From: Actinomucor elegans
Taxonomy: Eukaryota > Mucoromycota > Mucoromycetes > Mucorales > Mucoraceae
DNA: 64,000 nt
Direction of reading: 5' to 3'
Assembly (NCBI GenBank): GCA_026027325.1
Contig: JAMSLZ010000010.1
Coordinates: 248,001 to 312,000, forward strand
The notes beneath the pieces are model-generated. The model had not been told where the DNA came from. It saw only the letters and a program-made list of their open reading frames with translations, and searched no databases. Positions 10,018-21,422 of this stretch are shown piece by piece. Positions within the stretch are counted from its first letter, which is position 1; each line of letters begins with the position of its first letter. The position numbers and the translations under genes were made by a program.

Positions 10018-11054
10018 ATGGTGGATCGTTATCTAGTAGAACAAGTATTTGGTTATTTTGGACTTGTATTTTGGTCACTACAACTTGCACCACAAGGTAG
10101 ATTATAGGAGAACGTGACAGCCTTTCCTGGAAGGAACTGTTGTCAAATCATTATAATAATTACCCACCATATATTCATGTAGCTTACAAGACTTACTGTC
10201 GAGGTACTTCAACTGGAGTCTCAGTTTGGACCATGCTCATTTGGACTTTGGCTGGTACAATGATGGGTGTATATAACATTGCTCTTAATGTAGCATTAGC
10301 ACTTTGGATCCAACCTCAGATCTTTACTTTTATCGCGTGCATTTGTCTCTTTCAGGAGTTTCGGTACCAGCATAAATGGTCTCAATTAAAAACGGTGACT
10401 GGATTTGTAATATCGTGTTTGTTCTTTGGTGGACTTGAAGTAGGGCTTGTTTTTGCCTTCAAAGTATGACTCACACGTTTTCCAAACACAAGAGTTCTTC
10501 TAATATCTTGATATAGAAAGCTGAACAAGTAAACAATCAAAGTGGAATTCATTTTTTTGGTATTATGCCAGTTATATTTATCTTGGGTGGCTTTCTACCT
10601 CAATACTTTGAAATCTTCCGTAAGTCGTACGACTGTTACATAGACTTAGTGTAAGATCTGATAAAAACCGTAGGTGTTAAAAGAGTCATTGGTATCTCAC
10701 ACCTATTCCTATTTATGGACTTTTCGGGCTCCATTTTTTCAAGCGTCAGCCTTGGTAAAATATGACTTGACTAATCATATATCATACACTAATAAATACT
10801 TAATCTATGTAGCTTTTCGTGACAAGATTGAAGTATTGGATTTAGCAAACTATATTGCAATTGCTTGCTTTGATGTAGGTATACTTGTGCTTTATTATTT
10901 CTTTGAATGGTATCAAAAGAGAAGAGAATGTAACGATATAGAAGAAAACAATACTACACAAGTGGACATAACTAAAGAGTTATCGTATGACTGTAAAGGC
11001 GCTCTTGGCACCAATTCTTTATCTTCTGAGGCAACAGCCAAGCCCACATCTTGA
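10018..11054 (+). CDS. PQ-loop repeat membrane protein
   Basis: Five exons: 10018-10096, 10183-10463, 10517-10619, 10674-10754 and 10813-11054. They give 261 residues with all phases consistent. The family forms seven-helix membrane proteins related to vacuolar/lysosomal amino-acid exporters and SWEET-type carriers. The first PQ motif is LAPQAYKTY (P25-Q26), split by the first intron. The second is FLPQYFEIF (P148-Q149). The conserved STGVSVWTMLIW helix, the WIQPQIF segment and the GISHLFLFMDFSGSIFSS helix are all present. The last helix (YIAIACFDVGILVLYYFFEW) precedes a hydrophilic 50-residue cytosolic tail. Substrate is unknown. Its last 83 coding bases lie opposite the coding end of a minus-strand gene. 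Confidence 0.92.
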
Positions 11055-11419
11055 AGGCTACTAAACAAAAGAACCTCCATTGAAATAGTACAGTGCCTAA
11101 TAGGACAATCATTATAGTGTATACCACAAGCTCTGCGAAAAAGAATGCGACATAGTAATACCATGTACCAGCTAATAAAAAATTAGCACTTTTTTTTTCC
11201 AAATAACATAATTATTCGAACATTACTTTGGAATGCTAGCAATCTTAACACCATTCTTGTGACATGTACACTGGACGAACCCGTAATGCCAAATATACAA
11301 AAGCGCCAAAACCAAATCAGATAATATCTCCAGTCCTTTCTTTTTGGCACATTACTATTAGTATGGGTTGGAAGAAGCGTGGTTGTCTCCTCCGTATATT
11401 GTTGCTGCTCAGTCATCAT
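10972..11419 (-). CDS. Small membrane protein with GITGSSSV motif
   Basis: Two exons, 11227-11419 and 10972-11171, give 130 residues. The start is the first of two adjacent ATGs (MMTEQQQ). After a Thr-rich N-terminus there is a KDWRYYLIWFWRFCIFGITGSSSV segment (about 29-51), an amphipathic VTRMVLRLL stretch, then a long hydrophobic part (GTWYYYVAFFFAELVVYTIMIVLLGTVLF, quoted here only for description) and FKMWAWLLPQKIK. I read two or three membrane helices. The combination of a GITGSSS turn, a PVYT/VVYT-like helix and a C-terminal FKMW-LLP motif resembles a small family of uncharacterised membrane proteins found in fungi and bacteria, but I cannot name it with certainty. The donor GTAATG and acceptor TTATTAG are ordinary. 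Confidence 0.72.
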
Positions 11420-12801
11420 GGTTGTACACAGTTTCTTATCAGATTTAAAGCAATACAAAAGAGTAAAAACGTAGCGAATCCCATTTTATTCTGAACTTTG
11501 ATCATTCTACTATTGTATCTCCGTTGGCCAATAACAATAGCAATGTGGAAGTTGGCTTTTCTCTATTTTATTTCCGATGGCCAATGAAATTAGTGTTAGA
11601 GTTTTTGGTTAAAATCCAGGATGGACTTCCTTTGGGATAAGCTTAAACTTCAATATTAGTTTCATTTCTTCATATAGATCACTTTTTAGAAGAATGATTA
11701 TGATCATGATAGATTTCAACCACTTTATATATACTGCATATTCTTGATTTTTTTTAAAAAATATTAAATTTTATAATTTATCGTTATAAACTAAAATCGT
11801 AAAAGAATACTTTTAAAATTCCATATGTTATGATGCTTACGACATTCGATGTGTAACTGAACTTTTATAGCTTTGCTTAATGCAATTTTTGGTATATCTA
11901 TGGTTTTCTTTCATACAGAAGGCTGAATTAAAGTAGATGGAGAAAAGTTTTGATATAAAAGAAATCTTTCTGGTATTTTCTTTTTATCATCATCGTTCAA
12001 TAAAAACTGCGTATAAATACTTCACTATATTACTAATAGAATTGTTGGATATTTGCTAGTAAGATCTCACAGCATTTTACTGTCAATAGAGTACCATGAT
12101 TTCTTAAAAATATGATCAATTATTTTAATTGAATGGCCGCGAATTATATACATTTCATATACTGTCTATTAGTGAATTTCAGTTAATTGTTGCATACACT
12201 AATAACCCATTCTCAGAATGATCGGCTGTGTATATTGAGCCCATTGATTGACTACTGTCCCATTTTATATTGTATATGTTTATGGTTAACAGCCAATTAA
12301 TACGTAGTATTAAACTGAGTTCCCAGTGCACTGATTGAGAAGCATGCTGTCATGACAAGTATTACAATATGCACTAGTTTAATGAATCCGCTAGTACAAA
12401 TTTTTTATTAAAAAAAAAGAACGCCATAAACTCGGGATTATTTTTCCAGAAAACAGATGCCAAAAAAAAATACTTGCTCAAACGAATAGGCTAGCGCTCC
12501 AAATGTGATATGGTCTATGCGTCAAGGTATATACTACTTGATATTGATAATCAGAGATTCTTGGAGTTGGCGTTTGATGATGTAGCCTTCTAAACGGCGT
12601 TCTAAACTTCATGTTATTAGCGCCTTCTTCTTTGGCGTGATGCTACATATCATGTCAAAAATAGATTTCATCGGCAATACAAAGGTGATAGAAGCAAAAG
12701 AACTGGTACACTGTTGTACAATAAAAAAGAAGGTTCGAACTGAAAAAGGCAATGCCGTATATCTGGAATTTTTTTTTTTTTTTTATTACTTCTAAAAGTA
12801 T
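11420..12801. other. Intergenic, nothing recognised
   Basis: AT-rich non-coding DNA between two minus-strand genes. No convincing exon, repeat copy or RNA gene was seen. Short A and T homopolymers occur near 12410 and 12770-12784. Confidence 0.6.
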
Positions 12802-13892
12802 CTATAAATTACAAATAAATTGCTCAAACTTCTTTTTTCTTAACAGAGCATTCACACCCAACTGAGTAATCTGCGCATTGTCTGAAATATCCAAACATTG
12901 CACCGCCAAGCAGCCGGCTGCTAAGGCTTCTAATGTTGCATCACTGATTTGAGTATGGCAAAGTTTCAACGTTCTCAGTTGTATATTGGTACGAAACATA
13001 TCCTCCAATCCAGCATCATTGATCTCCGGTCCAGTTAATTCCAATACATCCAGTTTAGGCAATGCATTAATTAATGAAGCAAACCTTTGATTCAAGTGTC
13101 GACAACGACGTACAGATAAAGACGCCAGGTTGCTATGATCTTGGAGAAACTCTTGGAATTCATCATATTGTAACGCATCCATATGTGATATCTGTAAATG
13201 CTGCACAGTTTTGGGAACGGTGTTGAGAGAACCAGATTGCAATGGAGTCATGTAGAGTGATAGGATACGAAGTCCCAGCATACCGCTGAAATCACAATCA
13301 AACATGAACGGAAAGCTCTGCATACCACCCATCTGCAAGGTGTGCACATTGCGACAGTAACGTCCCATTAGCTGTAGTGTGTCGGCTTTAACGCTGGTCG
13401 AGTTACCCAGTGTGATACTAACAATGTTAGGACAGGATCGAATCAGTCGTCGTACTCGCGAGTCTACTCCGTATTTATTGACAGTTGTAAGGTCAACATG
13501 GCGAACGAATAGACCGTATGGTAATATTGTGTTCTTGAGAGAAATGGTATTGACAAAGCCAATGAATTGAATATAGTTTTTAATCTGAAATTGTCTATTG
13601 TATATTCTTTTTATGAGTTACTTGAAAATTTCTTTTTTTTTTTTCTCGTACTATAGTACCTGTACATGCGTTCACAGATGAAATTGGCCCATGCTTTACA
13701 AACTCTCATAGCAGTCAATGCAAACGGATTTGATGCATCTTTGTCCAACACCATCGAGCAAATGATTTCTTGTATTTCATACGGCAATTGTTTGCTGCTG
13801 TTACTTCTTGGACGTTTGACCTGCTTAGGCTTAACGGTTTGGGAGCTTCTCTTTTTCAAATAGGGAAACCTGATACGATTTCTTAAAAGCAT
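12802..13892 (-). CDS. F-box and leucine-rich repeat protein
   Basis: Two exons, 13660-13892 and 12802-13594, give 341 residues. A basic N-terminus leads into an F-box at about 33-78 (QLPYEIQEIICSMV ... RVCKAWANFICERMYR). That motif binds Skp1 in SCF ubiquitin ligases. The rest consists of degenerate leucine-rich repeats: VDLTTVNKYGVDSRVRRLI, LIRSCPNIVSITLG, LQMGGMQSF, LDVLELTGPEINDAGLEDM, LKLCHTQISDATLEALAAGC and LDISDNAQITQLG. The last repeats match the cysteine-containing LRR type of AMN1/GRR1/FBXL proteins. It is likely a substrate-receptor subunit acting in the cytosol or nucleus; the target is unknown. The intron contains an A-rich tract after the donor. Confidence 0.88.
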
Positions 13893-14611
13893 GTTGATAG
13901 GCGTATTGATTGGTTATAGAAGTAAAAGAGAGAAAAGCTGCGTTTGGTTTACAGTAACTCCTATATATCACATGAGTTACATGGTTACACGAGCATTAGC
14001 CCTCTTTCAATGTTTTAGGGGGAAAATCTTATATACTAAACCGCGTAAAATATACCTTATGTTTAAGCCGTCTTTTTTACCCTTGGAAAAAGAAAGGTAG
14101 GAATACGCCCTGACTTTAGGTAGAAATATAAACAATGTCATCAGTTTGATACTGAATAAATGACAATTGTTTGCAGAATCAGTACACTCATTGAAATGAT
14201 CCTGCGTCCTTTAAAACTACTTGTATATGTACATTCGTCATAGATGTATCAAGGCAATCGACAAGACATCATTTTCTTAATAGCCTCTTCCAAATTGAAC
14301 CTAAACGAATACCCGTCAAACGGGATTTCTAATTGGCACTCCTCTGCGGTTTCAACAAGGTACATGTAATAAATATGAACACTCTTACAGCAATACTAGC
14401 TAAATGCCTTAGCATCAGTACATTGGCTGAAACAGTAGCAAGGCATTGGGCGATCGTTCTATACTCTTGGATTTGCTGGCTACGCACTATTTAACATATA
14501 CTGCTACTAGTGCAAGTAGTTTACACCTACGCAATGATTGGCCAAGGAAACTGTTTTATTTAAATTCCGTTTCACTTCAATACTGCAACACCAATCGTGT
14601 TCTGCTTAGCA
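13893..14611. other. Intergenic between two tandem minus-strand genes
   Basis: No gene supported. An open frame of 69 codons at 13891-14100 begins at the F-box start and has no coding features. This stretch should hold the promoter of the F-box gene and the terminator of the PP2A subunit gene. Confidence 0.55.
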
Positions 14612-16854
14612 CTAGCTAAATATCCAATCATCGGCTATTATTTTTCTTGCTGTTTCACTTTGCTGCCACTTCTCATCATCAACTACAGGCTCTTGTATCG
14701 TTTTTCCGTGCCATTGCTGGTCATCGGCTATATCCTGCAGGACAGGCGTTGTAGGTGGGCTCGAGTCGCTTTCATGATCATCACTACTGCTATTATCCTC
14801 CTGTGCTTCATCTACCGGGCCTTCAACTTCTTCAAATTCATTGTTTCGAGCTGACCAGTCAGAATCTACTGACCCACATTGCTCGTTTAATATCAATAAA
14901 TCATATTCCTTTTCAGCATAGTCGCACCATGCACCTAGTGAAAATGGTTCGAATGAACTTCTTTGTCTTTGGATATAGACATGTTGCTTTAAACTGCTAC
15001 TATCGTCTTGCCGATGATCTGCTTCTTCATCTTCATGGCGCTGCTCTTGAGCTAACCTTAAAGCCTTCTGTATTTCTTGCAACTTGAGTTTATCAAGCTC
15101 ATACTGTCGTTTCTTTTCCTTCTCAAGAATTTGATTTGCTCGAATCAAACCTTGGTATGTATCGTGAATTTGAAACTTTTCAATATTCAGAAACGTATCG
15201 AAAAATCGCTCTGCTATCATACCATTGCGTTTGAGATCGCAAAGCCGGAACTGACCAGGAACTTGGGGTTGGATGAGATCATTTCTACACAACAGCGTTA
15301 CTACCTCAAGCTTTGTGGTTGCCTGCTCGAACTTACAGTTGGCAAATGAGATCGTCAAATCGAATAATGTCTTCTCCATACATATTTGCTGCCTCTTGGA
15401 GTCTATTCGTATGTAGAAGTGAGCTTCTAGCTGCTTTGATGTAGCATACAACCTACTTTTTGTCTTGCTCATCCCAATACTCGGACAAATCAAAGCTTGT
15501 AATGACCCCATCTCCGTCTTCATCCATACATTGGAACCTATTATAAGCATAAGCACTTTGTTTATGACATAATTGCACGGGGTCTATCTTGTTCAATGTT
15601 TACCAATATTCAATAGCAGTCGGGGTGCTTTTATCAGTTTCAGATAGCAAGAACCCTAGATGATAAGCTAATGTCAGTTATGATCTTTATAATAATTAAG
15701 AATGCGGGACTCACATATATAATCAATATAAGTAAAATTATTCTCATTTAAAAACGAAACTTTGGGCGAAGACGTGTCTTGTACGCGGTCTCTGGCAAAC
15801 GCAGGTATACGTCCATGCTGTATAATCTGCTTAGTTAACTTCAACGAAAAGACGCCATCGTTGTAGTTGCATAGGTCATGTTCGGAAATAATTAAATCGT
15901 GGTTTTCATCCAGCACCCAGAACTTGCAGTACAAAACATAGAAATGTTTGTATGAAAAACAATCTCGTGTCTATACATACAGCTACAAGTTAGTTTGTTT
16001 AGTCTGCCTAAGTATTTATATGCTTTACATTATTGAGATCGACATTGGGTCCTAGGTTCTGAATCATACGCGTAAACTGGCTTTTGCGAAATTGTGATAA
16101 CCGCATTCGGCCTGTTGGGCATTTGCCATCGTAGTATATCCTACAGATAACCGTTTCAACTGTAAGATGGTTAGTATATTGCGTTGATATAATATAAAAT
16201 TAGGCTTATTTCTGTTAAAGAAAACAACAACTTTACTATATCGCTCTTGAAACATGGGATTGTCGCCCAGAAACTGTAGCCCCGGATGATTCAATACAAC
16301 ATCTAAAGAGCTGCATCGTTAGTTAACTTGTGTATAAATAAAGTATGGAACGATCTACCTTCCAAGACCGGCAGAAAGTCTTCGGGTGATATCCATTGGC
16401 GATCTGTCTTTTTAAGGATGTTGAACAAAAGTGCTTCATCGGTTATCTCATCTTTTGTTATGCTCATCCATCCTCTATGCAATGCGCGTAGATAAAATGC
16501 CTGTTAGAGATAATGGGCTTTGCATGACTTGTGTTTTGTATATATTTACTCTACAAATGCAGGGAATGGGATCAGGGTATCCTGTTGACCGATGGCTTCT
16601 ATCTTTCGAAAAAGCGCCAGATTCATAAAACGGGGTAACCCACAAGCTTTTGTTACTGATACGAATTCGGATTCTGTCAAGAAGGGTCGTTTATTATAGG
16701 CTTGCTTGACTTTTGTCTATGTTTCAAGCGTATTAGTAGATTTGTAATACAAGCGTTGCATGGTTCTACTTGCAATGGTAGCTATTAAATATTTATCGTG
16801 CTTTAAACTTTGTTTGCCATGGTGAAAAGGTGGAATAGTCATTATAGGCTTCAT
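14612..16854 (-). CDS. PP2A B''-type regulatory subunit (PPP2R3/PR72 family)
   Basis: Ten exons: 16770-16854, 16555-16709, 16359-16500, 16237-16302, 16029-16159, 15715-15970, 15604-15655, 15457-15537, 15337-15402 and 14612-15284. They give 568 residues in one frame. Family landmarks appear in order: TESEFVSVTKACGLPRFMN (about 40-58), WISPEDFLPVLEDVVLNHPGLQFL, NPMFQERY, TVICRIYYDGKCPTGRM, an EF-hand-like VLDENHDLIISEHDL (212-226), GRIPAFARDR, WFLLSETDKSTPT and a canonical EF-hand loop DEDGDGVITSFD (301-312). FRLCDLKRNGMIAERFFDT then a long acidic coiled tail follow. B'' subunits target PP2A and bind calcium through the EF-hands. The junction between exons 2 and 3 and the exact start are the weakest parts; everything from exon 3 on is firm. 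Confidence 0.93.
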
Positions 16855-19369
16855 CGTTTATCGCTTTGAGAACTAGGAAAGAAAGGAAGAGAAATAAGAA
16901 AATTGAGGAAATATTCTCTTAATAGCTTGCAGATACTATGCAAGCAGCTTTTGACATTCAAGCATTCCTACATATACTAGCTAAATTTGCAGATGATGGA
17001 ATTTATCTCTCAGAGCGTAGCCCTTGATGGCAACTTGTCGCTCTATGTTTTTCGACTTAAGGTTTAGACTGCTGCAGGTCGTTGATCCATGAACAATAAC
17101 GATATTGCCTTATTATTTTGACCCATTGTCATTAAACATTGTCGAAGTTAGCCCAAGCATTTTCTGAAAATACATATAAACAAAACGTACATTTTTGTGC
17201 AACTGCTTGCATTGTTCATATTATATATACAAAGAACTTTTCGATGCCAGCGTTTCACCTATTTATCATGGTGATGAAACGATCTACTTTTTTTTTTTTT
17301 TTTCCCTCAATATCCATCTGATTCATTATTAGACAAAAGTTTTCGCGCCAAAAAGAACAATTTAATATATAAAGTGTCTTTTTCGTCTGTTTAAGATAAA
17401 CCTACTTGGAATTTGGTATGCATGAAATTAATCTAATCGGCGACGTTAGTGATCACTCCAAACAAAACCTTAACGCGTACTCTACTATGCTTATTTACCC
17501 TGAGCACTGACTCACGGCTTCATAGCTGACTGTAGAAATAAAAGTGTCGTGCCTGTTGGAATATCACAACACTTTGTCTATTAATGGACCAATACAAATC
17601 TTTGAATGGCGAAAAATATAGACAAAAGTATACTCTTTCATGTTGGATTATGGGATGTGTTCAAGTCAGTTCAAAGAAATACTAATTTTAATAGATATAG
17701 CATTTCATTCTGAGCATGGGCTACTAATCTGATGTGGGGATTGACCAAAATCCAACTAATAAGGGATCTAAGAATGATTAGATCTATAATATAAAGCTAC
17801 ATATAATTGTTAAATAATAAGTTATACTCATTGCACTCTGGTTGAATAAAAAGGGGACTTTATAGACGCAGTAGTTCCTTATGGATAAGAATTACTTGCA
17901 TGATGCAATTTTTCACTGGGATTGGCTGAGAGATCTATAAATCATTGTACATGAAATATACATAATTTCCATTGCATACTTAAAATGCAATGTAATCGTT
18001 ATGTTTCAATTAAGTACGGATTCTAGTAAAAGCAGCACTTCAGTCTGAATATGTACCATGCTGATGAAGTCTAAATCAAACTAACATGATTCTTCGAGTA
18101 ATCAGTAATTGCGTTTGATTTATTTGGTGGTGAACTACTGCTAAATTAGTTGCTTCTATTTCATCCATAGTATCTAATCTGATGCATCCAGAAGAGTATT
18201 CAGCACTCAGAATAGGGATACAACTTTGTGTCGATCTATAGAACTGTGGCTACATTATGATTTTTTAATGCACTACTAGGTGTATGCCTCCTAAATTATT
18301 TGTTTCCACCAAAATTCACACAGCTAAACTACTAGCGCCCTGTTGATTCCATTCTTTCCTTTGCTTTTTTTTTTGCCCTTGATCTCAAAGGAATTTTTAG
18401 ACTCCACCCTCCTTTTGATCTGGCCAAGGCGTTATAGGTATGTCTAATTAATATTTAATACTCAAAAAGGCTTTTTTAATAATACATTCTTATTGATCTG
18501 ATAATCTTTTGTCATAAGAATTTTCATGCAGGTTGTTTTATGATGTTACCAATTCAATGATTATATGAAAGCAATACAGCTTCTGAAAGAAGTTTCATAT
18601 CAGCCTCAATTATATACACATAACCAACCCTCTCTTCCCCTATTCTGATTTTTTTTTTATATATATTTTCAACAACTAATTCTATAAATAATATTCTAAA
18701 TATCAATAATCCAATTAGTTAGTTTATAAACACTGTTATAGAGTTATATATTTACATTTCTTTAGTTTTTATTTTCTAAATAAATATTTTTTTTTTGTAG
18801 GGGAACAAGCTCCATGTTTATTTATGGCTTTTTAAACGCCAGATGCGAGAGGAAGAAAAGATAGGTATAACAAGGTTAAAATTAAATTAACAAGTGATAT
18901 GAATGGAAAAAATTGGTAGTTATAGAAGGAGAATACCTATTGTTGGCCGTGGGTCAAGTCAAGCTGAGCTATTGTTTTGAGTACTTTTGAGAGACGAAAT
19001 GGAAAAATAAATCTATATCTTTCAGTCCGCAAATCAGGGCTTCATTACGAAAACATCGATGACCAATAAAATCGGGATAATCATCCAAGGAACCTTTTTT
19101 TTTTTTTTTTTACTATAATAAATTAATAACGAGCACAAATATAGACTTAAATTCTAGGAAGTATATAGATCAATGTGCGTTATTTTTATTCAAATAGCTT
19201 TTAGAGCTATAAATTTATTTCAGCCTACACTAGTAGGCTTGCAAAAATATATAGTAACTTGGAAAAAAAAAGCGTAATTTTCAGGGCCAATTCATCGGGG
19301 TTGCTAATAAATTGGCCCACCATCGTGTGTTTAGGATTCTTTTTCTTTTATAAACAACATAACGAGAGA
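16855..19369. other. Long intergenic region, repeat copy F inside
   Basis: No coding exon could be assembled. It contains one fairly full repeat copy at 17687-17810, a 3'-half fragment near 17918-17972, and many A/T homopolymers (for example 17290-17303 and 19099-19110). Confidence 0.6.
17687..17810 (+). repeat. Dispersed repeat family, copy F
   Basis: Blocks in order are TTTAATAGATATAGCATTTC, ATTCTGAGCATGGGCTAC, TAATCTGATGTG, ATTGACCAAAATCC, GGGATCTAAG, AGATCTATAATAT and CTACATATAATTG. A further 3'-half fragment, with GATTGGCTGAGAGATCTATA and ATGAAATATACATAATTTCC, lies at about 17923-17972. Confidence 0.6.
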
Positions 19370-20065
19370 ATGCTTTCTGAATCGCTTCGTGAGTATTTAC
19401 CGTGATAAAAATACAGATCATTGACAGTTTTACTCTGAAAAAAAAAAAGGTCAACTGATTGGATTTATACTAGGTGAAAAACCTCATAATTTCACAATCC
19501 TATCCAGTTTACGCATATTAAATCCATCCAAATAGTGGCGATTTGCTGGGGATCAACCAATCCTCTGATCAAAGCAGGAAGTGCTGGCTTGGACAAAGTC
19601 TCAGAAAAATATCCTGAAGGTGGACTGAACAAATGGTTGGCAGAGCTAAAGTACCTCTTTACAAAATGGCAGGTAATGTATACTTAATGATTAAAACAGA
19701 TTTGAGTATTAACAATGAAGTAGTATGTTCTCCCATTAGCTCTTAACTTGAGTGGATCTGTCGTTTACTACTATACCTTGGGAACATCAAGTAAATGGCA
19801 CGTCGTTTGATGCTTACATCCTTTAACATGTTCATCTCCTATGTTTAGACATGTCACTTGCTGTACCCATTACAAATTCATTGACTTTTATTTTTTCATT
19901 GCTAACTGGATTATGCTTGGGAGAAAAGATTGGGGGAAGAGGTAAAAAGGATGCGAATTAATATTATACGAGTTGTTATTTTAATTCATTTTGTTTATTA
20001 TCTTAGATGCTTGGTTAGGGATGGGTCTAGTGGTCATTGGTGTTGTAATTTGTGTTAGTGGATAA
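19370..20065 (+). CDS. TMEM234 family membrane protein
   Basis: Five short exons, 19370-19388, 19536-19672, 19724-19790, 19849-19941 and 20007-20065, give a 124-residue protein. The gene is easily missed because no exon exceeds 137 bases. TMEM234 proteins are small four-helix relatives of drug/metabolite transporters. The signature blocks are all here: WGSTNPLIKAGS (about 11-22), KWQYVLPLALNLSGSVVYYYTLG, MSLAVPITNSLTFIFSLLTG and GEKIGGRDAWLGMGLVVIGV, ending ICVSG. The first exon is only six codons plus one base, so the start rests on phase and spacing; the rest is secure. The biochemical role of the family is unknown; the fold suggests endomembrane residence. Confidence 0.9.
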
Positions 20066-21422
20066 AGAATGATTGAGAGTTAAAGCATACTTTTGCTTTT
20101 TAATATTGAAAGATATATTTCCTTTAATCTTCCAAGTTTTTTTTTTTTTTTTTGTTTTCATTTCATATAAAAGATAACAAGACGTTAAGAAAAAAACAAT
20201 GAAGGACGTTGGTTTGTTACGAGAGCTAGTCTCATTTTTATATCTGTACCAAGAAATGCATGTTCATTGAGCGCAGCATATTTTGATAGCTTATAACAAT
20301 GACTTGTAGATTATCGCAGACGCGGTTCGCATGAAACAGGTGAATTTATTCCACCAATAACTATCATGTAAAAATTGAAAGCGTTTTATAATGTTGTTAG
20401 TATACTCCTGGGAGCTTAAATAAAGTGCATGATCTACGTATGCATATATTTTTCATATGTAAACTAGGTTCACGAGGGTGAGATTGCGCTGCTATCATTT
20501 ATAAATCAAACATTACTATAAACTCTAATCAAACGCAACATATACTTTACATTGTTAGATGTACAATAAAATTGTGTACAAGCTTCACTAATACTTATTT
20601 TATACCTATATGCTTTTTAATAGCTAGAACTCGTGTTAATATAACTGAGATTGACGCGGATTTCCAGAAGAAAAAGTATGTTTAATCATTGCGGGTTAAT
20701 AAAAAGCACCATAAAATGCAAACGAGCAGCTTGGGGTAAATTTTCCAGGTAAAGAGTGCGTTTTAAAGACCTAGTTTGTAAAGAACTTGTATTAATGAGA
20801 TATCGAAGAAAAAAAGATATTTACTACGATAGAATTAAGCAAAGGCATTGAGCTAATTAAATGGACAACTTCTATCTATGTGTTTCTCATAATAACCATC
20901 CTAAAAGCAATCCTTGACATGCTTCTCTTTATTAATTTCCCTCGCAATCTGGATGCTTTTGTAGCTCATGTTCTGATATGATAATAACGGCAGTCGTGAT
21001 GGCGCCATCCTCAATGATAGTTTGAGCTCGAGCTAGGTTATTAAATGCGGTAGTAGTAACAGTATTGACTTCAGTGATTGTTAACATTGCAGAGTCTATA
21101 GTAGAAGTGATAATAATAGCATTAATGCTAGTGGTGGTTCTTTGGGCAGTAATGATGGAATCTCTCATTACAGCGGAAGAACAGTTATCTGCCGCATTAC
21201 AGTCATTAAAGAACTCGCAATTTTCATTTAGAGTTTTGAAGCTATGACTATGGGTATTATTGAGATGTATAATCAAAAAATGAGGCCCAAAGTACATTGC
21301 GAAAATTTTACCTTGGAACAGCAAATTTTTGTTTCAATTTTCATCTGCCAATCAATTTTTCTTGGCCTCGGCAGTGGTGGTGAATAGACCATTACAGTAA
21401 ACCCTTCTTCTTTAAAGCAAAC
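20066..21422. other. Intergenic with one weak small ORF
   Basis: Mostly AT-rich. The stretch 20932-21324 is open on the minus strand for 130 codons (Thr/Ile/Ala-rich, one Cys cluster near FFNDCNAADNC), and also open on the plus strand at 21065-21247. Neither has a recognised domain. It may also serve as promoter of the methyltransferase gene starting at 21423. Confidence 0.45.
20932..21324 (-). CDS. Doubtful small ORF, 130 codons
   Basis: Continuous frame with an ATG start, compositionally biased to Thr, Ile, Ala and Asn. No signal peptide, domain or splice pattern supports it, and the antisense strand is also open. It is reported only because it is the longest frame in a 1.3 kb gap. Confidence 0.2.
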   Translation of the reverse strand: MLFQGKIFAMYFGPHFLIIHLNNTHSHSFKTLNENCEFFNDCNAADNCSSAVMRDSIITAQRTTTSINAIIITSTIDSAMLTITEVNTVTTTAFNNLARAQTIIEDGAITTAVIIISEHELQKHPDCEGN

